Positions 1 to 6,302 of a stretch of 20,892 nucleotides of DNA are shown in pieces. A program made the position numbers and the translations under genes. The stretch comes from an uncultured Collinsella sp. (GTDB taxonomy: Bacteria; Actinomycetota; Coriobacteriia; Coriobacteriales; Coriobacteriaceae). A model generated the notes under the pieces. It saw nothing but the letters and a program-made list of their open reading frames with translations, was not told the DNA's origin and did no database searches. The first letter of the stretch is position 1. The number at the start of each line of letters is the position of its first letter. Location: the NCBI GenBank assembly GCA_902478945.1, contig CABSMX010000029.1, positions 1-20,892 on the forward strand, written 5' to 3'.

Positions 1-32
1 CGTCGGCAGCGTCAGATGTGTATAAGAGACAG
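1..32 (+). other. Residual Illumina Nextera adapter (not genomic)
   Basis: Bases 1-32 match the Nextera read-1 transposase adapter minus its first T. They include the complete 19-bp Tn5 mosaic end AGATGTGTATAAGAGACAG at 14-32. The sequence then joins a mid-gene position in glmU with no gap, so this is untrimmed library adapter at a contig end. It creates a false GTG start at 18 that would add the residues MYKRQ to the glmU product. Confidence 0.97.
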
Positions 33-1262
33 CTTATCGACGGCGCCTACGCCAACAGCGCCACCAAGGTCGAGTGCGTCGAGCAGACCGAGCGCCTGGG
101 CACCGGCCACGCCGTAAAGGTCGCACTCGAGGCCTGCGGCATCGCGCAAGGCCCCGTTGTCGTGCTCAACGGCGACCTGCCGCTCATCACCGCCGACACC
201 GTCGCCAAGTTCGCGCAGACCGTCGCTACCGGCGAGCTCGCCTGCACCGTCATGACCATGACCCCGCCCGACCCCTTCGGCTACGGCCGCATCAAGCTGG
301 GCGCCGACGGCCAGATTGAGCGCATCATCGAGCAGAAGGACTGCACGCCCGAGCAGGCCGCCACGTTGCTCGAGTGCAACGCCGGCTGCTACGCCTTCGA
401 CGGCGCTCAGCTTGCCGCGCATATCGACGAGATCGGCAACGACAACGCGCAGTCCGAGTACTACCTGCCCGACATGCTCGAGATCCTCAAGGGTCACGGC
501 CAGGCGGTCTCCATCTTCCACTGTGACGACTACCGCGACGGCCTGGGCGTCAACAGCCGCATCCAGCTCGCGCAGCTCACCGCCATCGCGCGCGACCGCA
601 TCAACGAGCGCTGGATGGCCGAGGGCGTTACCTTCATCGACCCCACGCAGGCCTGGATCGGCCCCGATGCCGTTATCGGCCGCGACACCGTCGTGTGGCC
701 GCAGACGCACCTGATCGGCCACGTCACCGTGGGCGAGGAGTGCCAGCTCGGCCCCAACAGCCGCCTCACCGACACCACCGTCGGCAGCGGCTGCGTCATC
801 GATGAGACCATCGCCATCGAGGCCGTCATCGAGAACGGCGTCGACTGCGGCCCGCGCGCCTACCTGCGCCCGGGCACCCATATGCTCGACGGCTCCAAGG
901 CCGGCACGCACGTGGAGATCAAGAAGTCCACGATCGGCGAGGGCTCCAAGGTTCCGCACCTGTCCTACATCGGCGACACCACCATGGGCGCCGGCGTCAA
1001 CGTGGGCGCGGGCTCCATCACCTGCAACTACGACGGCGTGCACAAGCACAAGACCGTCATCGGCAAGGATGCCTTCATCGGTTCCGACACCATGATGGTC
1101 GCGCCCGCCCAGATTGGCGACGGCGCACTCGTGGCCGCCGGCTCCGTCATCACCGAGCCGGTTCCGGCCGACGCACTCGGTCTGGGCCGCGCCCGTCAGG
1201 TAAATATCGAAGGCTGGGCCGCCGATTATCGCCGCCGTCTGCTCGAGGACGACGAGGTATAA
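33..1262 (+). CDS. glmU: GlmU, bifunctional UDP-GlcNAc pyrophosphorylase / GlcN-1-P acetyltransferase (5' partial)
   Basis: GlmU makes UDP-N-acetylglucosamine, the cytoplasmic precursor of peptidoglycan: it acetylates glucosamine-1-phosphate and then couples it to UTP. Visible N-terminal-domain motifs are RLGTGHAV (uridine binding) and NGDLPL, whose Asp corresponds to the metal-binding Asp of the family. The C-terminal half is a left-handed beta-helix with hexapeptide repeats (IGPDAVIGRDTVV and others) and the acetyltransferase signature KVPHLSYIGD, with the catalytic-type His at 957-959, followed by GAGSITCNYDGVHKHKT. About 60 N-terminal residues are missing compared with E. coli GlmU (456 aa), including the LAAGxGTRM nucleotide-binding loop. 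The loss is due to the contig end, not a mutation: the genuine sequence begins at 33 directly after the adapter. Frame and stop are intact. The gene is followed by a terminator and then prs, as in many Gram-positives. Confidence 0.95.
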   Translation, partial: LIDGAYANSATKVECVEQTERLGTGHAVKVALEACGIAQGPVVVLNGDLPLITADTVAKFAQTVATGELACTVMTMTPPDPFGYGRIKLGADGQIERIIEQKDCTPEQAATLLECNAGCYAFDGAQLAAHIDEIGNDNAQSEYYLPDMLEILKGHGQAVSIFHCDDYRDGLGVNSRIQLAQLTAIARDRINERWMAEGVTFIDPTQAWIGPDAVIGRDTVVWPQTHLIGHVTVGEECQLGPNSRLTDTTVGSGCVIDETIAIEAVIENGVDCGPRAYLRPGTHMLDGSKAGTHVEIKKSTIGEGSKVPHLSYIGDTTMGAGVNVGAGSITCNYDGVHKHKTVIGKDAFIGSDTMMVAPAQIGDGALVAAGSVITEPVPADALGLGRARQVNIEGWAADYRRRLLEDDEV

Positions 1263-1277
1263 CGTTTTACCAAGCAC

Positions 1278-1313
1278 AAAAGGAGCTGTTCCCATGGGGA
1301 CGGCTCCTTTTTC
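1278..1313 (+). terminator. Intrinsic terminator of glmU
   Basis: AAAAGGAGC (1278-1286) pairs with GCTCCTTTT (1303-1311), with a second inner GTTCCC/GGGGAC pairing and a T-run at 1308-1312. It lies 15 bases after the glmU stop. The A-rich left side means it could also work on the other strand. Confidence 0.85.
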
Positions 1314-1403
1314 TATCGTGACCTGCGCGACCGGATGAGTGGTCGGTTCGTGTCCGTTGACGGTAAAGACGTTATCAGGACTCGATAAACCCCGTCGCGC
1401 GGT

Positions 1404-1409
1404 TACAAT
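1404..1409 (+). promoter_or_regulatory. Candidate -10 element of prs
   Basis: TACAAT lies 46 bases upstream of the prs start, in the glmU-prs gap after the terminator. No convincing -35 sits at 16-18 bp; a TTGACG at 1357-1362 is too far away. The presence of a terminator before it argues that prs needs its own promoter, but the exact site is uncertain. Confidence 0.35.
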
Positions 1410-1455
1410 GCAACAAGGCATCTATATGGCATTCGATGTATAAAGGAGAAGGGTA

Positions 1456-2442
1456 ATGCCGATTAATGATCCCGAGAAGTCGGAGAATATGCGCAAGTCC
1501 ATCCGCGTGTATTCCGGTTCCTCCAACCGTCCCCTCGCTCAGAAGATTGCTGAGTACCTTGGGGTCGAGCTTTCGGGCCTTACGCTAAAGCAGTTCGCCA
1601 ATGGTGAGATTTACGCCCGCTACGACGAGACCGTCCGCGGCGCCGACGTCTTCCTGATTCAGTCCGTGGCCGGCGGCAACGTCAACGACATGCTCATGGA
1701 GCTGCTCATCGCCACCGACGCTGCCAAGCGCGCATCCGCCCGCTCCATCACCGCCGTCATCACCCACTACGGCTATGCCCGCCAGGACCGCAAGGCCGGC
1801 CCGCGCGAGCCCATCACCGCCCGCCTCGTCGCCAACCTGCTCGAGCGCGCCGGCGTCAACCGCATCATCACCCTCGACCTGCACCAGGGCCAGATCCAGG
1901 GCTTCTTCGATATCCCGGTTAACCACCTGTCCGCGCTGCCGCTGTTTGGCCAGTACTACAACGACATGCACTTCGACACCGACAACCTGGTTGTCGTCTC
2001 CCCCGACGTGGGTCGTGCCAAGGCCGCCAAGAAGCTGTCCGACATGCTCGGCTGCGACCTGGCCATCGCCCACAAGGGTCGTCCGCGCCACAACGCCGCC
2101 GAGGTCATGGGCATCATCGGTGACATCAAGGGCAAGACCTGTATCATCAACGACGACATGATCGACACCGCTGGCACCCTGTGCGCCAACGTCAAGGAGC
2201 TCAAGGCTATGGGCGCTGGCGATATCTACGTGTGCGCCACCCACGGCATCTTCTCCGGTCCGGCCATCGAGCGTCTGAATGACGCCCCCATCGTCGAGTG
2301 CCTCGTCACCGACGCCATTCCCGTCGAGGTCGGCGGCAAGATCAAGACCATCTCGGTCGCCGAGGAGTTCGCTCAGGCCATCTCCGCCGTTTACCACGAG
2401 GAGCCCGTCTCCACGCTCGTCGGCGGCGACTTCGCGCTGTAG
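1456..2442 (+). CDS. prs: Ribose-phosphate pyrophosphokinase (PRPP synthase)
   Basis: Transfers pyrophosphate from ATP to ribose 5-phosphate, giving PRPP for purine, pyrimidine, NAD, His and Trp synthesis; a cytoplasmic enzyme. At 328 aa it has the usual class I length plus about ten N-terminal residues. Visible motifs: the ATP-binding flexible loop YARQDRK (107-113), DLHQGQIQGFFDIPVNHL (141-158), AHKGRP (205-210) and the PRPP-binding loop DDMIDTAGT (233-241). The ATG at 1456 is chosen because AAAGGAG (1442-1448) stands seven bases before it. An internal ATG at 1489 (MRKSIRVYSG) matches the shorter start of other family members but lacks an equally good ribosome site. The gene sits between glmU and pth, a conserved Gram-positive order, but is bounded by hairpin terminators on both sides. 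Confidence 0.97.
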   Translation: MPINDPEKSENMRKSIRVYSGSSNRPLAQKIAEYLGVELSGLTLKQFANGEIYARYDETVRGADVFLIQSVAGGNVNDMLMELLIATDAAKRASARSITAVITHYGYARQDRKAGPREPITARLVANLLERAGVNRIITLDLHQGQIQGFFDIPVNHLSALPLFGQYYNDMHFDTDNLVVVSPDVGRAKAAKKLSDMLGCDLAIAHKGRPRHNAAEVMGIIGDIKGKTCIINDDMIDTAGTLCANVKELKAMGAGDIYVCATHGIFSGPAIERLNDAPIVECLVTDAIPVEVGGKIKTISVAEEFAQAISAVYHEEPVSTLVGGDFAL

Positions 2443-2470
2443 TCGCATCGTCCTTGCAACCCGGCGCATC

Positions 2471-2548
2471 GCCGCCGAAACAGAAGAAACCCCCGCGCTC
2501 CCCCTTGCTTCGCAAAGGTCGCGCGGGGGTTTCTTCTGTTTCGGCGGC
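2471..2548. terminator. Perfect 28-bp hairpin, bidirectional terminator after prs
   Basis: Bases 2471-2498 are the exact reverse complement of 2521-2548. The 22-base loop can itself pair further (CTTGC/GCAAAG). The core is a GC stem (CCCCCGCGC/GCGCGGGGG) followed by TTTCTTCTGTTT. Because the palindrome includes the T-rich stretch, the same signal exists on both strands. It starts 29 bases after the prs stop. Confidence 0.85.
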
Positions 2549-2666
2549 TCGCTCTGCCGCGACCGTGCTTTTGTCTGGTGGGATTTCGCTGAAACGAAGT
2601 CTCGCCTTCGGCGGGCGTGGTAGCCTTTGTCGTTGATTGAACTATTTGTGTAACGAAGGGACAAAT

Positions 2667-3296
2667 ATGGCAGCTGCACAGCCGCTTAAGATTCGCATGG
2701 TTGCCGGACTTGGCAACCCTGGCGATGAGTATGCCGAGACCCGCCACAACGCTGGCTTCCAAGCAATCGACGAGTTGGCCCGTCAGGCCGGTGTCACGTA
2801 CTGGAAAAACCAGGCCGGCGCCGAGGTCGCGCTCATCAACATCAACGACCCCGAGGAAGAGGGCGGCAAGCGTCAGATTGTGCTGGTCAAGCCACAGTCG
2901 TACATGAATACCTCGGGCGGTCCCATCTCCAAGCTTTGCCGCGAGTACAAAATCAAGGCCGAGGAGCTGCTCGTAATCCACGATGAGCTCGATATTCCCG
3001 CCGGCGACGTACGCGTTAAGGTGGGCGGCGGCCATGCTGGCCACAACGGGCTGCGTTCCATCATCGACAAGATGGGCAGCCGCGACTTCAGCCGCATCCG
3101 CACCGGCATCGGCAACCCTCCCGGCAAGATGGCTGTCGCCGACTACGTGCTCAAGCAGCTGCGCGCCCGCGAGGCCGAGGACTTCCAGGATACCTGCGCC
3201 CGCGCCGCAGACGCCGCCGGCCTGGCGATCGTGCACGGCGTAATCTACGCCCGCGATCACGTCAACGGCGCCGCTTCCGCCAACGGCAAGCACTAA
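2667..3296 (+). CDS. pth: Peptidyl-tRNA hydrolase
   Basis: Cleaves the ester bond of peptidyl-tRNAs that fall off the ribosome, recycling tRNA; cytoplasmic and usually essential. Family landmarks are all present: GLGNPGDEYAETRHNAGF with the catalytic His27, PQSYMNTSG with Asn81, HDELDIPAG with Asp106, and GGGHAGHNGLRSI with His123, His126 and Asn127. At 209 aa it has a typical bacterial length. The ATG at 2667 is preferred because GAAGGG (2655-2660) lies six bases upstream; a TTG at 2637 in the same frame would add ten residues outside the family's conserved start and has no good ribosome site. The gene follows a strong terminator, so it probably has its own promoter within 2549-2655, where I could not fix a clear -35/-10 pair. 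Confidence 0.96.
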   Translation: MAAAQPLKIRMVAGLGNPGDEYAETRHNAGFQAIDELARQAGVTYWKNQAGAEVALININDPEEEGGKRQIVLVKPQSYMNTSGGPISKLCREYKIKAEELLVIHDELDIPAGDVRVKVGGGHAGHNGLRSIIDKMGSRDFSRIRTGIGNPPGKMAVADYVLKQLRAREAEDFQDTCARAADAAGLAIVHGVIYARDHVNGAASANGKH

Positions 3297-3297
3297 A

Positions 3298-3495
3298 GCC
3301 TACCATTTAGGGATGTTTATTTTGGCAGGTTTTATCTGCGGAAACACCTCAGTTGCGGCATCGCAATCAACCGCGCGCCGACTTACACACATAGCGCCCC
3401 AAAGGGGGCCGGCCTCATCACAACCCGAGGCCGGCCCCCTTTGCCGTTTTACCCGATAAAACTGACCAAAATAAACCTGCCCCTATTTGGTAGGC
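3298..3495. repeat. ~198-bp element with long imperfect terminal inverted repeats
   Basis: The left arm 3298-3336 and the reverse complement of the right arm 3455-3495 share GCCTACCA, then TAGGG, GTTTATTTTGG and TTTTATC, with only small mismatches and indels. The ends read GCCTACCA...TGGTAGGC. The interior holds the pth terminator hairpin (3401-3442) and no gene. It starts one base after the pth stop. It resembles a miniature mobile or REP-like palindromic unit. No clear target-site duplication is seen outside the arms. The right arm contains GGGGCAGG, reminiscent of the GGGGACAG cores of the other palindromes in this window. Confidence 0.6.
3401..3448 (+). terminator. Intrinsic terminator after pth
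   Basis: AAAGGGGGCCGGCCTC (3401-3416) is perfectly complementary to 3427-3442, a 16-bp GC-rich stem with a 10-base loop. TTT closes the stem and GCCGTTTT follows. It lies in the centre of the inverted-repeat element 3298-3495. The matching A/T flanks suggest activity in both directions. Confidence 0.85.
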
Positions 3496-3557
3496 CAAAG
3501 TGGATAAACCCTGCTCCCAACCGCCGAAGATACACGTAAGCGACATGTCCATGAGGG

Positions 3558-3563
3558 TATAAT
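3558..3563 (+). promoter_or_regulatory. Candidate -10 (TATAAT) of the nfnAB operon
   Basis: A perfect TATAAT stands 105 bases before the nfnA start, in the only gap upstream of this operon. The -35 region at 17-bp spacing (CGTAAG) is poor, so an activator or an unusual -35 may be involved. Transcription from here would give a leader of about 100 nt. Confidence 0.5.
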
Positions 3564-3567
3564 TTGC

Positions 3568-3650
3568 ACCGTATGTCTGCACAACGCCTGTGCGCGTACG
3601 GTTTTATTCGGGCTACCGTCCATTTCCGTGGAGGCACGGTTCGGTCGCCC
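3568..3650 (+). other. Structured 5' leader of nfnAB
   Basis: Two hairpins can be drawn in the predicted leader. The first pairs ACCGTA (3568-3573) with TACGGT (3597-3602), with an inner GCACA/TGTGC, and is followed by TTTATT. The second pairs GGGC (3610-3613) with GCCC (3647-3650) and ACCGT (3615-3619) with ACGGT (3636-3640), ending just before the ribosome site. The first could act as a weak attenuator. No known riboswitch class is recognised. Confidence 0.3.
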
Positions 3651-3668
3651 TAACAAGAGAGGGGTTCT

Positions 3669-4508
3669 ATGTATAAGATCCTGGAGAAGACGCAGTTCTC
3701 GGAGAAGGTGTTCAAGTTCCGCATCGAGGCGCCCGCAATCGCCAAGCATGCGCACGCTGGACAGTTCCTCATGGTTCGCGCCAATGAGACGGGCGAGCGT
3801 GTCCCGTTTACCCTGGCCGGCTGGAACGGTGACGAGGGCTGGGTCGAGTTCATCTTCATGGTGATCGGCAAGACCACCGAGATGCTTTCCACCTACGAGG
3901 CCGGCGAGTCGCTGCGCGACGTCGTGGGCCCGCTGGGCGTTCCCACCGAGATGGCTGAGGGCCCCTGCGCCGTCATTGGCGGCGGCGTCGGCCTGGCAAT
4001 TGCCTTCCCGGTCGCCAAGCACCTGGTCGAGACCGGTCACGAGGTGCACGCCATCATGGGCGCCCGCACCAAGGACCTCCTGCTCATGGAGGATCAGTTC
4101 CGCGAGCTCCTCGACGAGGACCACATCCACATCACCACTGACGACGGTTCCTACGGCGAGCAGGGCGTTGTCACCGCTCCGCTGGAGCGTCTGCTGCAGG
4201 ACAAGGCCGTGAGCCAGGTCTTCTGCGTCGGCCCCGTTCCGATGATGAAGTTCTCGACCCTCACCGCCCAGAAGTACGACACCCCCATCACCGCGTCGCT
4301 CAACCCCATCATGGTTGACGGCACCGGTATGTGCGGCTGCTGCCGCGTCGAGGTGGGCGGCGTGACCAAGTTCGCTTGCGTCGACGGCCCCGACTTCGAT
4401 GCCACCCTGGTCGACTGGGATGACCTTCGTGCCCGCCAGGCCGCTTACCGTTCCGAAGAGGGCGCGTCCCTCAAGGCCTATGAGGAAAAGAGCTGCGCAT
4501 GCCACTAG
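3669..4508 (+). CDS. nfnA: Ferredoxin:NADP oxidoreductase small subunit (NfnA/SudB type)
   Basis: Small flavoprotein subunit of the NfnAB/SudAB family. In characterised Nfn complexes it carries FAD and a [2Fe-2S] cluster and exchanges electrons with NAD(H), while the large subunit handles NADP(H) and ferredoxin. Seen here: an N-terminal FAD-binding barrel with RVPFTLAGW (44-52), an NAD-binding segment starting AVIGGGVGLA (101-110), and a C-terminal cluster site MVDGTGMCGCCRVEVGG...FAC with Asp217, Cys222, Cys225 and Cys237. The length of 279 aa fits NfnA. The ATG at 3669 follows AGAGAGGGG by a few bases. The gene overlaps the next one by ten bases, implying translational coupling. Database names for such genes vary (sulfide dehydrogenase, DHOD electron-transfer subunit). 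Whether this pair bifurcates electrons or is a simple transhydrogenase cannot be told from sequence alone. Confidence 0.88.
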   Translation: MYKILEKTQFSEKVFKFRIEAPAIAKHAHAGQFLMVRANETGERVPFTLAGWNGDEGWVEFIFMVIGKTTEMLSTYEAGESLRDVVGPLGVPTEMAEGPCAVIGGGVGLAIAFPVAKHLVETGHEVHAIMGARTKDLLLMEDQFRELLDEDHIHITTDDGSYGEQGVVTAPLERLLQDKAVSQVFCVGPVPMMKFSTLTAQKYDTPITASLNPIMVDGTGMCGCCRVEVGGVTKFACVDGPDFDATLVDWDDLRARQAAYRSEEGASLKAYEEKSCACH

Positions 4509-5908
4509 TTAACGGTCGTTTCGTTGCCGATATGAAGTCGCCCCGCACCCCCGATAACGAGGAGCCGGCTGCCGAGCGCGCCTGCGACTTCCGCCCCGTC
4601 GACAAGGGCTTCACCGAGGAGATGGCGCTGGCCGAGGCCGAGCGCTGCCTCAACTGCAAGAAGCCGTTCTGTGTTGAGGGCTGCCCCGTCAACATCAACA
4701 TCCCCCGCTTTATCGAGCAGATCCGCGCGAAGGACTTCGGCGGCGCCCTCGATACCATCCGCGAGGATTCCATGCTTCCCGCTATCTGCGGCCGCGTCTG
4801 CCCGCAGGAGAACCAGTGCGAGGGCAAGTGCATCCGTGGTAAGAAGTCCGAGCCCGTGGCCATCGGCCAGCTCGAGCGCTTCCTGGGTGACCGCCCCGAG
4901 CTCGCCTCCACGCCCAAGATGGCCCCCAAGAACGGCAAGAAGGTCGCCGTCGTCGGCTCTGGCCCGTCCGGCATCACCTGCGCCGGCGAGCTCGCCCGCA
5001 ACGGCTTTGACGTCACCGTCTTTGAGGCCTTCTTTACCGGCGGCGGCGTGCTGGTCTACGGCATCCCCGAGTTCCGTCTGCCCAAGGCAGTCGTCAAGCG
5101 CGAGATTGACGGCCTGGAGGACATGGGCGTCAAGTTTGAGTACAACTCCGTCGTGGGCAACATGGCCACGGCCGAGGAGCTGTTCGAGCAGGGCTTCGAC
5201 GCCATCTACGTGGCGACCGGCGCAGGCCTGCCCAAGTTCCTCAACGTCCCCGGCGAGAACCTGCCCAACGTCTTCTTCGCGAACGAGTACCTCACCCGCG
5301 TGAACCTGATGAAGGCCAACAAGTTCCCCGAGTACGACACCCCCACCAAGCACGGCAAGAACGTCGTCGTCTTTGGTGGCGGCAACGTGGCTATGGACGC
5401 CGTCCGTACCGCCAAGCGTCTGGGCGCCGAGCACGCCATCATCGCCTACCGTCGTACCGAGGACGAGATGCCCTGCCGTCGCGCCGAGCTGCACCATGCT
5501 AAGGCCGAGGGCGTCGAGGTTCTGCCGCTCGTCTCCCCGCTCGAGTTTGTCGCCGGCGAGGACGGCTCCGTGTGTGCCGTCAAGGTCCAGAAGATGGAGC
5601 TCGGCGAGCCCGACGAGTCCGGCCGCCGTCGTCCGGTGCCCATCGAGGGCGCCATCGAGGAGATCCCCTGCGACGTCGCGATCTCGGCTATCGGCACCAA
5701 CGCCAACCCCTTCGCAAAGAAGATCGGCGGCAAGATGGAGCTCAACAAGTGGGGCTACATCGTTGCCGACGAGGAGACCGGCCAGACCACCGATCCCCGT
5801 ATCTGGGCCGGCGGCGACATCGTCACCGGTGCCGCTACGGTCATTCTGGCGATGGGCGCCGGCAAGAAGGCCGCCGCTTCGATCACCAAGAGCCTGCTGG
5901 GCGAGTAA
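4499..5908 (+). CDS. nfnB: NADPH-linked oxidoreductase large subunit (NfnB/SudA; GltA-like glutamate synthase small-subunit family)
   Basis: Large subunit of the same complex, homologous to the glutamate synthase beta chain. N-terminal cluster cysteines are C50-x2-C53-x4-C58-x3-C62 and C97-x3-C101-x5-C107-x3-C111, the pattern for two [4Fe-4S] clusters. An FAD dinucleotide fold follows (VAVVGSGPSG, 149-158), then an NADPH fold (VFGGGNVAMD, 291-300). A C-terminal FAD-closing motif is seen around GRIWAGGD-like DPRIWAGGDIVTGAATV. Its 469 aa match NfnB. The ATG at 4499 lies inside the end of nfnA (ten-base overlap), typical of a complex made in equal amounts. Many annotations call this gltA, but no glutamate synthase large subunit is present here and the NfnA partner makes the Nfn/Sud role more likely. 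A strong terminator follows. Confidence 0.9.
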   Translation: MPLVNGRFVADMKSPRTPDNEEPAAERACDFRPVDKGFTEEMALAEAERCLNCKKPFCVEGCPVNINIPRFIEQIRAKDFGGALDTIREDSMLPAICGRVCPQENQCEGKCIRGKKSEPVAIGQLERFLGDRPELASTPKMAPKNGKKVAVVGSGPSGITCAGELARNGFDVTVFEAFFTGGGVLVYGIPEFRLPKAVVKREIDGLEDMGVKFEYNSVVGNMATAEELFEQGFDAIYVATGAGLPKFLNVPGENLPNVFFANEYLTRVNLMKANKFPEYDTPTKHGKNVVVFGGGNVAMDAVRTAKRLGAEHAIIAYRRTEDEMPCRRAELHHAKAEGVEVLPLVSPLEFVAGEDGSVCAVKVQKMELGEPDESGRRRPVPIEGAIEEIPCDVAISAIGTNANPFAKKIGGKMELNKWGYIVADEETGQTTDPRIWAGGDIVTGAATVILAMGAGKKAAASITKSLLGE

Positions 5909-5937
5909 TCACCTACAGCGCTAGCCACCAAACGGCA

Positions 5938-5976
5938 AAGTCCCCGTCGAGCACACGCCCGGCGGGGACTTTTTCT
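5938..5976 (+). terminator. Intrinsic terminator of nfnAB
   Basis: AAAGTCCCCG (5938-5947) pairs with CGGGGACTTT (5963-5972), followed by TTTTC. It is located 29 bases after the nfnB stop. Confidence 0.85.
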
Positions 5977-5989
5977 TTACCGACCGCCC

Positions 5990-6028
5990 AAACCACCACG
6001 ATGGGGACAGGCACCTTTGTGGTGGTTT
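5990..6028. repeat. GGGGACAG palindrome, copy 1 (ACCACCAC arms)
   Basis: AAACCACCAC (5990-5999) pairs with GTGGTGGTTT (6019-6028) around a core containing GGGGACAGGCACC. It lies between the convergent genes nfnB and the 2206-aa surface gene, where it can act as a border hairpin or terminator for minus-strand transcripts (T-run on that strand). The same unit recurs at 13027, 15242 and 16851. Confidence 0.85.
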
Positions 6029-6049
6029 GAGGCTTGGTCGGTCGTTTTG

Positions 6050-6265
6050 TCTCAATCTGTAACACCTGGAGCCCGTTGAGCCTTGTAGTTGTTACAGATC
6101 GAGATATCGCTCCAACCGCCTCCGCTTTGTCTCAATCTGTAACAGTTAGAGGCCAAATTCCTCGCTATGTGTTACAGATCGAGACGTTAGGTTGGCGGCT
6201 GAACAGTTCATCTCAATCTGTAACACCTGGAACCCAAATATCTGGCTTGATGTTACAGATTGAGA
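6050..6265. repeat. Array A: six 15-bp sites in alternating orientation, 40-bp period
   Basis: Copies of TCTCAATCTGTAACA start at 6050, 6130 and 6211. Their reverse complements start at 6090, 6170 and 6251. Every site is 15 bp and every spacer is 25 bp, except one of 26. Site 5 is A or G; all other positions are identical. Spacers within the array are unrelated, but sites 3-6 and their spacers match Array B at 13087-13222. The array occupies the gap 5909-6302 downstream of the minus-strand surface gene, whose stop is 37 bases away. No gene is supported in this gap. It can fold as three 55-nt hairpins, or be read as paired protein-binding sites on one helix face. Confidence 0.9.
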
Positions 6266-6302
6266 TTTTGCTAAAGCCGAGGATGGGCGCTGTCGCCAAA
6301 AC

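Noticed and set aside
12..1421. 469-aa minus-strand frame opposite glmU
   Set aside because: Gly/Ala/Asp-rich shadow of glmU that also reads through the adapter, giving the telltale LSLIHI end.
4499..5908. Calling this gene a glutamate synthase subunit (gltA/gltD) for nitrogen assimilation
   Set aside because: No glutamate synthase large subunit is adjacent, and it overlaps an NfnA-type partner with a [2Fe-2S] site.
6050..6265. Regular repeats with equal spacers looked like a CRISPR array
   Set aside because: Sites are only 15 bp and alternate in orientation, the spacers are shared with a paralogous array at 13087, and no cas gene is present.
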